Source: Synechococcales cyanobacterium 340R_concoct_173_sub
GTDB lineage: Bacteria > Cyanobacteriota > Cyanobacteriia > Leptolyngbyales > Leptolyngbyaceae
DNA length: 5,284 nucleotides
Assembly: GCA_025354065.1 (NCBI GenBank)
Contig: JANXNM010000282.1
Location: 1-5,284, forward strand
Direction: 5' to 3'
Positions within the stretch are counted from its first letter, which is position 1. Each line of letters opens with the position of its first letter. Below, in pieces: positions 1-5,284 of this stretch. The translations under genes and the position numbers were made by a program. The notes beneath the pieces were generated by a model. That model worked only from the letters and a program-made list of their open reading frames with translations. It did not search any database and had not been told where the DNA came from.

Positions 1-1350
1 GTTGTACCCGATGGCGACACCAACACAGAAGCCATTGCAAAGGCGATCGACCAAGCGAAGGCTGAAACTACTAAGCCCACTATGATCAAAGTCCGCACCA
101 CGATCGGCTTTGGTTCCCCAAATAAAGGCGGCACCGCAGGCGTTCACGGTGCAGCTCTGGGCACAGACGAAATCAAACTGACCCGCGAAGCATTGGATTG
201 GAACTACGAGCCATTTGTGGTTCCTGACGAAGCCAGAGCTTACTACGCCAAAGCTGTAGAGCGCGGTGCAGCAGCAGAAGCTGAGTGGAACACAACTTGG
301 GAAACTTACAAAACCAAGTATCCCGAAGACGCAGCCCGCATCACCCGTCAAACCAGCTACGAACTGCCGACAGGTTGGGAGAAGTGTTTGCCAACTTACA
401 CCCCTGAAGACAAGCCCCTAGCGACCCGTCAGACTTCTGAGAAGACCCTGAACGCGATCGCGAATGCAGTTCCCGAACTGATCGGCGGTTCTGCTGACTT
501 AACCCACTCCAACTTGACCCAACTCAAGGGGTTCGCTGATTTCCAAAAAGGAAGCTACGCTGGTCGTAATCTTCGCTTTGGCGTTCGGGAACACGGGATG
601 GCGGCTATTTGTAACGGCATCTACCTACACAAAACTGGATTGGTTCCTTTCGGCGCAACCTTCCTAGTCTTCGTGGATTACATGCGCGGCGCAGTTCGGT
701 TGTCGGCTTTGGCTGACACCCAAGTGATTTATGTCTTGACCCACGATTCGATCGCCCTCGGTGAAGATGGCCCGACTCACCAACCCGTGGAAACGATCGC
801 ATCTCTCCGCGTCATCCCGAACCTCTTGGTATTCCGTCCTGCGGATGGTAACGAGACATCTGGATCCTACAAAGTGGCTATGGAACGTCGTACAACTTCT
901 TCCATCATGGCCATGACTCGTCAAGCCTTACCTCAGTTAGCTGGTTCTAGCATCGAAGCAGTTGCACGCGGTGGATATATTCTGTCCAACGACGGCGATT
1001 TGTCTGACATCATCCTGATTGGTACGGGTAGCGAAGTCAGCCTTTGTGTTGATACCGCCGCTAAACTCCGCGCTGATGGTCACAAAGTTTGTGTTGTCTC
1101 CATGCCTTGTGTGGAACTGTTTGAAGAGCAAGATGCAGCTTACAAAAATGCAGTATTGCCAAAAGCAGTTACTAAGCGTCTCGTGGTGGAAGCTGGAACA
1201 ACGTTTGGCTGGCACAAATACGCTGGAACTGAAGGCGATGTTGTGGGAATTGATACCTTCGGCGCATCGGCTCCGGGCGGCGTATTGATGAAGGAATTCG
1301 GCTTCACGGTCGAGAATGTCTATAACCGTGCAAAAGCATTGTTGGGCTAG
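1..1350 (+). CDS. tkt: Transketolase, C-terminal 449 residues (5' end outside window)
   Basis: Thiamine-diphosphate enzyme that moves two-carbon ketol units between sugar phosphates in the Calvin cycle and the pentose phosphate pathway; cytosolic. The reading frame is open from base 1, so the ATG at 82 is internal and the gene begins upstream. Transketolases are about 670 residues, so roughly 220 N-terminal residues (most of the diphosphate-binding domain) are missing here. Visible landmarks are the end of that domain with the GVHGAALG loop (His codon at 145), then the pyrimidine-binding domain with REHGM, whose Glu (codon at 589) matches the catalytic glutamate that activates thiamine. [17 protein letters not shown] follows from 742, carrying substrate and catalytic His and Asp residues. 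The C-terminal domain ends at TAG 1348-1350. No frameshift or missing key residue is seen. A 1-deoxyxylulose-5-phosphate synthase is excluded by these motifs. It is followed by its own terminator and converges on the next gene. Confidence 0.97.
   Translation, partial: VVPDGDTNTEAIAKAIDQAKAETTKPTMIKVRTTIGFGSPNKGGTAGVHGAALGTDEIKLTREALDWNYEPFVVPDEARAYYAKAVERGAAAEAEWNTTWETYKTKYPEDAARITRQTSYELPTGWEKCLPTYTPEDKPLATRQTSEKTLNAIANAVPELIGGSADLTHSNLTQLKGFADFQKGSYAGRNLRFGVREHGMAAICNGIYLHKTGLVPFGATFLVFVDYMRGAVRLSALADTQVIYVLTHDSIALGEDGPTHQPVETIASLRVIPNLLVFRPADGNETSGSYKVAMERRTTSSIMAMTRQALPQLAGSSIEAVARGGYILSNDGDLSDIILIGTGSEVSLCVDTAAKLRADGHKVCVVSMPCVELFEEQDAAYKNAVLPKAVTKRLVVEAGTTFGWHKYAGTEGDVVGIDTFGASAPGGVLMKEFGFTVENVYNRAKALLG
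454..461. repeat. HIP1 octamer GCGATCGC (transketolase gene)
   Basis: Exact copy of the highly iterated palindrome typical of many cyanobacterial genomes, inside the transketolase coding sequence. Confidence 0.9.
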
Positions 1351-1400
1351 ACCTTCAAATTTGAATAGTTAGGAATTGATGACTAACTGTTAAATGAAAC

Positions 1401-1426
1401 GCTCCTCAAAAATGGGGGGCTTTTTT
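1401..1426 (+). terminator. Intrinsic terminator of transketolase gene
   Basis: GCTCCTC (1401-1407) can pair with GGGGGGC (1414-1420) around a six-base AAAAAT loop, giving a 7-bp stem with two U-G wobbles, followed directly by six T (1421-1426). It lies 50 bases after the transketolase stop. On the opposite strand the two wobbles become C-A mismatches and no T tract follows directly, so it should work mainly for the + strand gene. The rest of the 151-base gap to 1501 shows no clear terminator for the converging gene. Confidence 0.85.
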
Positions 1427-1501
1427 GGCGATTTCCTTCCGTCACATGAGGGACAATCCGACCTCTAAATCATCCCAGTATTCTGACTCAACCTCTCGGG
1501 A

Positions 1502-2827
1502 CTAGGCCGCCAACGCTTGAAGAAAGAACTTACGATATAAATCACAACTGGGAATCAATTGCTGATTTTCTACCGACACCAATCCTTGAGTCTGAAGATT
1601 AAAGGCGATTAACGGCTCCACGTACTTGATGACTTCGCCCTTAACGATCGCCTGCATAACGGGAATAGATTCAGGAGCTTGACGCAAATCTGAGAGTTTT
1701 TGGCGCAGGTGACTTGCGTAAATACCATTTGGTTCAATTGCACTTTCAAACAATTGATCAATGGTCACTTCCGGCAAACTCAACTGATACAGTCCCCAAT
1801 GAATCAGAAATGGATTTCTGCCCACGAGCTTCGACATTTCTTCTGCAATTTGGTCAGGGTTAGAAAGGGTATAGCGCTTAGCTAATTCTCTGACCTGCGA
1901 CAATCCAAAACCAGGCAAATCAATTAACACACCTGCATTGAATGGGGACTGCGTTAAGTTCATCGGGACATATACATCCGTGGCATATACCAACGCCAAT
2001 CGAAGCTGTTGCCACAGTTCACTATGCCGATCGCCATACCGTCCTTTTTCATGCCATGTCCGCAGCATTCCAAAAAAGTCCGCTGCAATATGATCATGGC
2101 CAAATACCACATCCACATCATCTAACACCACAACTAAGGGCATTCCCAGTTGGGGTAAAATGTAATTCTCAAAATAGTGGGTGCAATTGTAGCTCACCCC
2201 AAATAAACTATCCCACTGCTCATTGAGCTTGTTTTCAAGACCCAAACTTCGGGCTACAACCGCACATAACCATTTCAAAAAGCGACCCAAATCCTGCATC
2301 ACCTCTGCATCCACAAGACGCAAATTAATCATCACCGTCGTCACAGGCTGCGATCGTACCTCCAACAATACCTTTGCCACTAGCGAACTCTTGCCTGACT
2401 GCCGAGGAGCCTTAAGCCGCACCAAACCGCCACACTCATGCAAAATGGCATCCTGAAAAACCGCCTCAACTGGAGACCTAGATACATAAAATGGTGAATC
2501 TAACGACAACTGACCACTGGGAGGCAATACCAAACGACCGCCCACGGCACCTTCTGAATCGGTATAGTCTTCTGGACTCAGAACCAATTCAAAGGCTCGG
2601 AAATAACATTCTAAAGTCTGTTGATCTACCGATATCTTTCGTCCACGCACCCGCGCCAACGTATTCGCACTCAAACCAGTCCGATCGCTCAAGTCCTGAA
2701 GCGTCAACAACTTACTATCATTATGTTGATTTACATAACGCATTTCAGCCGACTGGAGCCGTTGCCAACCCTTTTTACTTAGAAGAATGCCACGCTTACG
2801 TTTCGCTACTTGAGGTTTCTGGGACAT
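1502..2827 (-). CDS. HTH plus AAA-like (AAA_35 type) P-loop ATPase, orphan, function unknown
   Basis: Probably a soluble nucleotide-dependent regulatory or switch protein; target unknown. Numbering from the TTG at 2845 (447 aa), residues about 18-95 resemble the N-terminal HTH module of many cyanobacterial signalling ATPases: basic KRKRGILLSKKG, then an HTH-like TLQDLSDRTGLSANTLARV (48-66), then LECYFRAF and SPEDYT. Residues about 115-375 form an AAA-like domain: PFYVSRSP, Walker A APRQSGKSS (146-154), Walker B VVVLDDVD (238-245), a sensor-like RLALVYATD (282-290), QSPFNAG (299-305), and VGRNPFLIHWGLYQL (341-355). The C-terminus (about 380-447) looks like a short winged-helix segment ending LYRKFFLQAL. 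This is the usual size for a standalone member; no effector, repeat or membrane domain is fused. I prefer the ATG at 2827 (441 aa), as the longer form needs a TTG; that TTG has GAGAG five bases upstream, so it stays possible. The gene converges on transketolase and has a long untranslated upstream region. Family assignment is from remembered motifs. Confidence 0.85.
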   Translation of the reverse strand: MSQKPQVAKRKRGILLSKKGWQRLQSAEMRYVNQHNDSKLLTLQDLSDRTGLSANTLARVRGRKISVDQQTLECYFRAFELVLSPEDYTDSEGAVGGRLVLPPSGQLSLDSPFYVSRSPVEAVFQDAILHECGGLVRLKAPRQSGKSSLVAKVLLEVRSQPVTTVMINLRLVDAEVMQDLGRFLKWLCAVVARSLGLENKLNEQWDSLFGVSYNCTHYFENYILPQLGMPLVVVLDDVDVVFGHDHIAADFFGMLRTWHEKGRYGDRHSELWQQLRLALVYATDVYVPMNLTQSPFNAGVLIDLPGFGLSQVRELAKRYTLSNPDQIAEEMSKLVGRNPFLIHWGLYQLSLPEVTIDQLFESAIEPNGIYASHLRQKLSDLRQAPESIPVMQAIVKGEVIKYVEPLIAFNLQTQGLVSVENQQLIPSCDLYRKFFLQALAA

Positions 2828-2981
2828 TATCAATGTTGACAGCAACAGTGCTCTCGATTTACTGAAAACTTATGGAATTGATTTATTATTACTCGATCGT
2901 ATCATGATTAGAGGGTGAGACCCCCTACTTCAGGAGAAGGAGTTATTTACTTGAAAGGTATAAAATTTGTTAATGCACGGA

Positions 2982-2991
2982 TTCTTAAGAA
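2982..2991. repeat. 10-bp perfect palindrome TTCTTAAGAA
   Basis: TTCTT/AAGAA is a perfect dyad about 155 bases upstream of the HTH-AAA start. Because that gene encodes a helix-turn-helix, it could be an operator, but a palindrome of this length is easily found by chance in AT-rich DNA and no second copy was noticed. Confidence 0.25.
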
Positions 2992-3037
2992 AATAGGAGG
3001 ATAACATAGGAAATATAGGATTTAACGCCCTATTTTC
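2989..3037. repeat. 9-bp inverted repeat with 31-base loop
   Basis: GAAAATAGG (2989-2997) is the exact reverse complement of CCTATTTTC (3029-3037). The 31-base loop repeats the ATAGG word twice, so the right arm could pair with alternative partners. Read on the - strand, the stem lies 43 bases after the stop of the two-CxxC gene and could mark the 3' end of that operon or a structure in the HTH-AAA leader, but the stem is AT-rich, the loop is large and no strong T tract follows. The left arm overlaps the palindrome at 2982-2991. Confidence 0.4.
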
Positions 3038-3079
3038 ATCTTTAGTCTATAAACTTTGACCTCGATCGGCTTAATCTTG

Positions 3080-3262
3080 CTAACTACGTTTTTTTGATTT
3101 CCAGGTTCCGCCATAGCAATAGTGAGTATTATTTTCTGAAACCTGACTGCAACATTTTTGACACACAAAGATCCATTGTTTTGAGGCATCATGCTGCACT
3201 CGGAATAAACATGAAAATACCGCCTGACACCGATCGCAATTCTTTTCCCGTTGCCGAGTCAT
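3080..3262 (-). CDS. Small two-CxxC (zinc-ribbon-like) conserved hypothetical protein, 60 aa
   Basis: A 60-residue protein with two CxxC knuckles, CDRC (9-12) and CQKC (34-37), spaced as in small zinc ribbons. It also has lone cysteines at 18, 38 and 49 and histidines at 24 and 47. Between the knuckles is LFRVQHD then QWIFVC, and the tail is HYCYGGTWKSKKRS with a basic C-terminus. The pattern KNCDxC, WxFVC, YGGTWK matches a family of small conserved proteins I recall from cyanobacteria and other bacteria, with no assigned function. Metal binding is inferred from the cysteines; the basic end could suit nucleic acid or protein contacts. No signal peptide or membrane segment is seen. The ATG at 3262 has GGAG (3274-3277) 11 bases upstream. 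It starts 26 bases after the stop of the phytol-kinase-like gene on the same strand, so co-transcription is likely. Confidence 0.85.
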   Translation of the reverse strand: MTRQREKNCDRCQAVFSCLFRVQHDASKQWIFVCQKCCSQVSENNTHYCYGGTWKSKKRS

Positions 3263-3288
3263 AGTTCAAATCACTCCAAATACTTATA

Positions 3289-3978
3289 CTAAATAATACT
3301 AACCAAACTATATGCGATCGCTGCTGAAAGAATAGGCACCGTTAAATTATCAATACCCAAATTAGAGAACGCTTCTAATACGGCAGATAAGATTCCAATG
3401 GTGAATGCAATTGCTATCAACTGCGCTGTTGAACCCACAACATTGCTCAAAATGATCCCCGAAACCAGAGTCGCCACGATCGCCATGGTAAGTGAGCCTT
3501 CCCAACTTTTCTCCATTCCCCAAAGATGATAGCGATGTCGGCCAAACCGTTTGCCCACCAACCCCGCCAGCCCATCGCCCCAAGTCATCACCAAAATTCC
3601 CAACACCCCAAATTCGGGTCGATTCATACCCCAAAACCATCCCACTAAGACGGCGATACTTACGGCATAAAAAAATGTCCCAAAACTTTTCCGGCCCACA
3701 TTATCAATACGCGGCAAAAGTTGAAACCGATAGGAAGCCAGCGTAACGATCGCAAAAAAAACGCCCGCACTCACCCCAATCCATCCCGGAATATTCATCC
3801 ACCACGCCAATAACACAATATTTCCCGTACCCATGTGAACCACCTTACGCACCAGTTCCGAACCTTCTGGCACCAGTCGATCGACCCCGATCGCAGTTAG
3901 CCCCACTAGTGCCAACCATAAGGCCGCTATTGCAACTTTTATTTCCACTGCCTCCACTGCGCCTAGCCACTCAATCAC
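3289..3978 (-). CDS. Phytol/dolichol kinase family membrane protein (likely phytol kinase)
   Basis: Likely CTP-dependent kinase of an isoprenoid alcohol, best guess phytol to phytyl phosphate, salvaging chlorophyll-derived phytol for tocopherol or chlorophyll synthesis (plant VTE5 and Synechocystis Slr1652 type). The 229 residues are mostly hydrophobic, with about six or seven membrane segments (about 13-31, 53-80, 100-117, 122-141, 163-180, 184-204, 212-229). Family landmarks are RKVVHMGTGN (44-53), WGDGLAGLVGKRFG (133-146), KSWEGSLTM (157-165) and GIDNLTVP (208-215). These fit the SEC59/VTE5/CDP-diglyceride synthetase-like superfamily, and the length fits bacterial members. The start is a GTG at 3976-3978 with GGAG eight bases upstream. 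It heads a probable two-gene operon with the CxxC protein and is divergent from the SulA-like gene. Substrate is inferred; farnesol, dolichol-like or other polyprenol kinase activity is the main alternative. Confidence 0.88.
   Translation of the reverse strand: MIEWLGAVEAVEIKVAIAALWLALVGLTAIGVDRLVPEGSELVRKVVHMGTGNIVLLAWWMNIPGWIGVSAGVFFAIVTLASYRFQLLPRIDNVGRKSFGTFFYAVSIAVLVGWFWGMNRPEFGVLGILVMTWGDGLAGLVGKRFGRHRYHLWGMEKSWEGSLTMAIVATLVSGIILSNVVGSTAQLIAIAFTIGILSAVLEAFSNLGIDNLTVPILSAAIAYSLVSII
3314..3321. repeat. HIP1 octamer GCGATCGC (phytol-kinase-like gene)
   Basis: Exact copy near the 3' end of the phytol-kinase-like coding sequence. Confidence 0.9.
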
Positions 3979-4066
3979 AGCCCTTGCTCCAAAATCTAAA
4001 ATTCCCGGCTCTTCTCTTACCCTAGAATAAAAGATGGAAATTATGACGCGATGTTAAGAAAAAACT
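3979..4066. promoter_or_regulatory. Divergent intergenic region, kinase operon and SulA-like gene
   Basis: These 88 bases must carry the 5' signals of both divergent genes unless transcription enters from further away. On the + strand TAGAAT (4023-4028) is a fair -10 candidate, 38 bases before the ATG at 4067, but no good -35 lies 16-18 bases upstream. On the - strand the GGAG ribosome-binding site of the GTG start is clear; a -10 is not. An out-of-frame ATG at 4051 on the + strand is ignored. No operator-like repeat was seen. Confidence 0.35.
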
Positions 4067-4984
4067 ATGAAAGTTGCAGTCACGGGTGGAACCGGATTTG
4101 TGGGAAGTCGGTTGGTGGAAAAACTTGAAGCAGGTGGACATCAGACCGTGTTGTTGAGCCGCAATGCCGATCGTGCGCGCCAACAATTTCCCGCCGATGT
4201 CTACAAAAACGTCACCATTGTCTCCCTGACATCCACTTCTTGGGAATCGTCCCTGAGTGGCTGTGATGGCGTGGTCAATCTTGCGGGAGAACCGATTTCT
4301 GATGCACGCTGGAGCGCCGATCGGAAAAAACTCCTGATGGACAGCCGCGTTGTCACTACCGAAAAATTAGTGGACGCGATCGCCGCAGCGGAAGTCAAAC
4401 CCAAAGTATTGGTCAGCGCATCAGCCATTGGATTCTACGGCACCAGCGAAACAGCAACCTTTGACGAAAGCAGTCCAGCAGGTGAAGATTTTCTAGCGGA
4501 GATTTGTAAGAGTTGGGAAGCCGCTGCCAATGTTGCCCAAGCATCCGGCACCCGAGTTGCAATCATCCGTCTTGGCATTGTATTGGGCATGGGTGGTGTG
4601 ATTGGCAAAATGTTGCCGCCGTTCAAATTGTTTGCGGGAGGACCGATCGGCACAGGGAAACAGGGATTCTCATGGATTCATCGCGATGATGCAGTGGACT
4701 TATTAATGCAAGCCCTGACTGAACCCACTATGGAAGGTGTTTACAATGGCACGGCCCCAAACCCCGTCACCATGGGCGAGCTTTGCAGCGAAATGGGGAA
4801 ATCTCTTGGTCGTCCGTCTTGGCTTCCGGTCCCTGCGATCGCCCTTGAAGCATTACTCGGGGAAGGCGCAAAGTTAGTTCTAGAAGGTCAAAAAGTATTG
4901 CCAACGCGATCGTTATCGACTGGATTTAAGTTTACGTATTCATTTGTTTCAGATGCATTAAAACAAGTTCTAGCAGGTGCTTAG
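4067..4984 (+). CDS. TIGR01777-type NAD(P)-binding epimerase-like protein (SulA/GC1 homologue)
   Basis: An atypical extended short-chain dehydrogenase/epimerase fold protein of the TIGR01777 family (E. coli YfcH type); its reaction is not established. In cyanobacteria and plants, homologues (Slr1223; Arabidopsis GC1/AtSulA) have been linked to cell or plastid division, hence the SulA label. Seen here are the N-terminal Rossmann dinucleotide loop VTGGTGFVG (5-13), VNLAGEPI (70-77), SASAIGFYG (117-125) at the place of the SDR Ser/Tyr region, IIRLGIVLG (166-174), FSWIHRDDAV (201-210), VYNGTAPNPVTM (225-236), and a C-terminal DUF1731-like segment (about 250-300) with LEALLGEGAKLVLEGQKVLP. The 305 residues match full family length. 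The usual YxxxK is not obvious: FYG is followed by TSET, so classic SDR catalysis is uncertain. The ATG at 4067 has only a weak A-rich upstream tract, and MKVAVTGGTG is the expected N-terminus. No signal peptide or membrane helix is seen. Confidence 0.93.
   Translation: MKVAVTGGTGFVGSRLVEKLEAGGHQTVLLSRNADRARQQFPADVYKNVTIVSLTSTSWESSLSGCDGVVNLAGEPISDARWSADRKKLLMDSRVVTTEKLVDAIAAAEVKPKVLVSASAIGFYGTSETATFDESSPAGEDFLAEICKSWEAAANVAQASGTRVAIIRLGIVLGMGGVIGKMLPPFKLFAGGPIGTGKQGFSWIHRDDAVDLLMQALTEPTMEGVYNGTAPNPVTMGELCSEMGKSLGRPSWLPVPAIALEALLGEGAKLVLEGQKVLPTRSLSTGFKFTYSFVSDALKQVLAGA
4376..4383. repeat. HIP1 octamer GCGATCGC (SulA-like gene)
   Basis: Exact copy inside the SulA-like coding sequence, covering the DAIAA codons. 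Confidence 0.9.
4835..4842. repeat. HIP1 octamer GCGATCGC (SulA-like gene, second copy)
   Basis: Second exact copy in the SulA-like gene, covering PAIAL codons about 460 bases after the first. Confidence 0.9.
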
Positions 4985-5129
4985 GAATGAAGATTAATAG
5001 AAAAGTACGATCGGAGTTTTTTGGCTACCCTTAAGACACACAAGGAATTGACGTTTCATCTAATGTGGTTTTCCTACAATCACTAACCCTCCCATACCTA
5101 ATATTTTCACCAAACTCTACCGCACCACT
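4985..5129. other. Spacer between SulA-like gene and hydrolase gene
   Basis: The 145 bases hold no gene. A run of six T (5017-5022) follows CGATCGGAG, but I cannot draw a stable stem before it, so any terminator is weak. Upstream of the GTG at 5130, TACAAT (5075-5080) is a -10-like box, while TTGACG (5048-5053) looks like a -35 but sits 21 bases away, too far for a standard sigma-70 promoter. A stop at 5061 closes the hydrolase frame. Confidence 0.4.
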
Positions 5130-5284
5130 GTGAATACAATCCTCGTTCAACAAACCAAAATCAAAGAAGATCTGGCAGGCATCAAAAATCCGCTCTGCCG
5201 ATCGATTCTTTTACTTCAGCCTCAGCCCACCGGAAAAGTTGCGCTATTGTTCCATGGATTCACCGCCGCACCGTATCAGTTTGG
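5130..5284 (+). CDS. Alpha/beta hydrolase, N-terminal 51 codons (3' end outside window)
   Basis: The frame stays open from 5130 to the right edge. The translation starts MNTILVQQTKIKEDLAG and reaches GKVALLFHGFTAAPYQF at residues 35-51. A hydrophobic beta strand followed by HGFTAAP is the oxyanion-hole region of alpha/beta-fold hydrolases (carboxylesterase or serine aminopeptidase S33 type). The nucleophile elbow GxSxG, the acid and the histidine would lie beyond the window, so substrate and activity cannot be judged. GTG at 5130 is the only ATG or GTG start between the in-frame stop at 5061 and the hydrolase motif; no Shine-Dalgarno tract precedes it. No signal peptide is apparent. It lies 145 bases after the SulA-like gene in the same direction; co-transcription is possible but not shown. 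Confidence 0.75.
   Translation, partial: MNTILVQQTKIKEDLAGIKNPLCRSILLLQPQPTGKVALLFHGFTAAPYQF

Larger units (their letters stand above)
2846..3079. other. AT-rich spacer upstream of the HTH-AAA gene, no convincing gene
   Basis: This 234-base stretch separates the two-CxxC gene from the HTH-AAA gene, both on the - strand, so it should hold the promoter of the ATPase gene and the 3' end of the kinase operon transcript. I cannot fix a - strand promoter. Seen on the + strand are a weak promoter-like pair TTGATT (2878-2883) and TATCAT (2900-2905) with a 16-base spacer, a purine tract AGGAGAAGGAG (2932-2942), a 17-codon ORF TTG 2951 to TAA 3004, an AGGAGG at 2995-3000, and three ATAGG copies (2993, 3006, 3015). 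None proves a gene. A small RNA or leader is possible. Confidence 0.5.

Noticed and set aside
82..84. ATG as the start of the transketolase gene
   Set aside because: The frame is open to base 1 with transketolase-like sequence ([12 protein letters not shown]), so this Met is internal.
664..1215. - strand ORFs of 86 and 92 codons inside transketolase
   Set aside because: They overlap strongly conserved transketolase motifs and have no family features; they are shadows of the coding frame.
2491..2865. 124-codon + strand ORF opposite the 5' part of the HTH-AAA gene
   Set aside because: It is antisense to well-conserved HTH and AAA motifs, its translation shows no recognisable domain, and it has no ribosome-binding site I can see.
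2846..3079. Insertion sequence or MITE remnant in the spacer
   Set aside because: No terminal inverted repeats with flanking target duplications and no transposase fragment were found in any frame.
4435..4653. 72-codon - strand ORF in the SulA-like gene
   Set aside because: Low-complexity Pro/Met/Ala-rich translation antisense to a conserved Rossmann protein; a shadow.
5017..5022. T6 run as an intrinsic terminator of the SulA-like gene
   Set aside because: No stable GC-rich stem can be formed directly upstream; the CGATCG palindrome there is too short and leaves no loop.
1..5284. CRISPR array, tRNA or rRNA
   Set aside because: No regularly spaced direct repeats, cloverleaf-like segments or rRNA signature words were noticed in the spacers.

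Overview
The window looks like a piece of a cyanobacterial chromosome. It carries four exact copies of the HIP1 octamer GCGATCGC and about 25 CGATCG cores, spread over genes and spacers alike. The gene families agree: a Calvin-cycle type transketolase, a phytol-kinase-like enzyme (tocopherol/chlorophyll side-chain metabolism), a SulA/GC1-like NAD(P)-binding protein, and an HTH plus AAA-like ATPase of a type common in cyanobacteria. I cannot name the genus from sequence alone.

Layout, left to right. (1) 1-1350 (+): the 3' two thirds of a transketolase gene, cut by the window edge, followed by a clear intrinsic terminator at 1401-1426. (2) 1502-2827 or 2845 (-): an orphan ATPase with an N-terminal helix-turn-helix, converging on transketolase. 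(3) 2846-3079: a 234-base AT-rich spacer without a convincing gene, but with purine-rich Shine-Dalgarno-like tracts, a perfect 9-bp inverted repeat and a 10-bp palindrome. (4) 3080-3262 (-): a 60-residue two-CxxC (probably zinc-binding) protein, 26 bases downstream of (5) 3289-3978 (-), the phytol/dolichol-kinase-family membrane enzyme; the two look like one operon. (6) 4067-4984 (+): a TIGR01777/SulA-like protein, divergent from the kinase across 88 bases. (7) 5130-5284 (+): the first 51 codons of an alpha/beta hydrolase, cut by the right edge.

Most of the window is housekeeping: transketolase serves the Calvin and pentose phosphate cycles, and the kinase recycles the phytol released from chlorophyll. 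I see no defence island, CRISPR array, insertion sequence, tRNA or rRNA. The least explained parts are the HTH-AAA protein, its long upstream spacer, and the small CxxC protein beside the kinase. None amounts to a demonstrable new system on this evidence.
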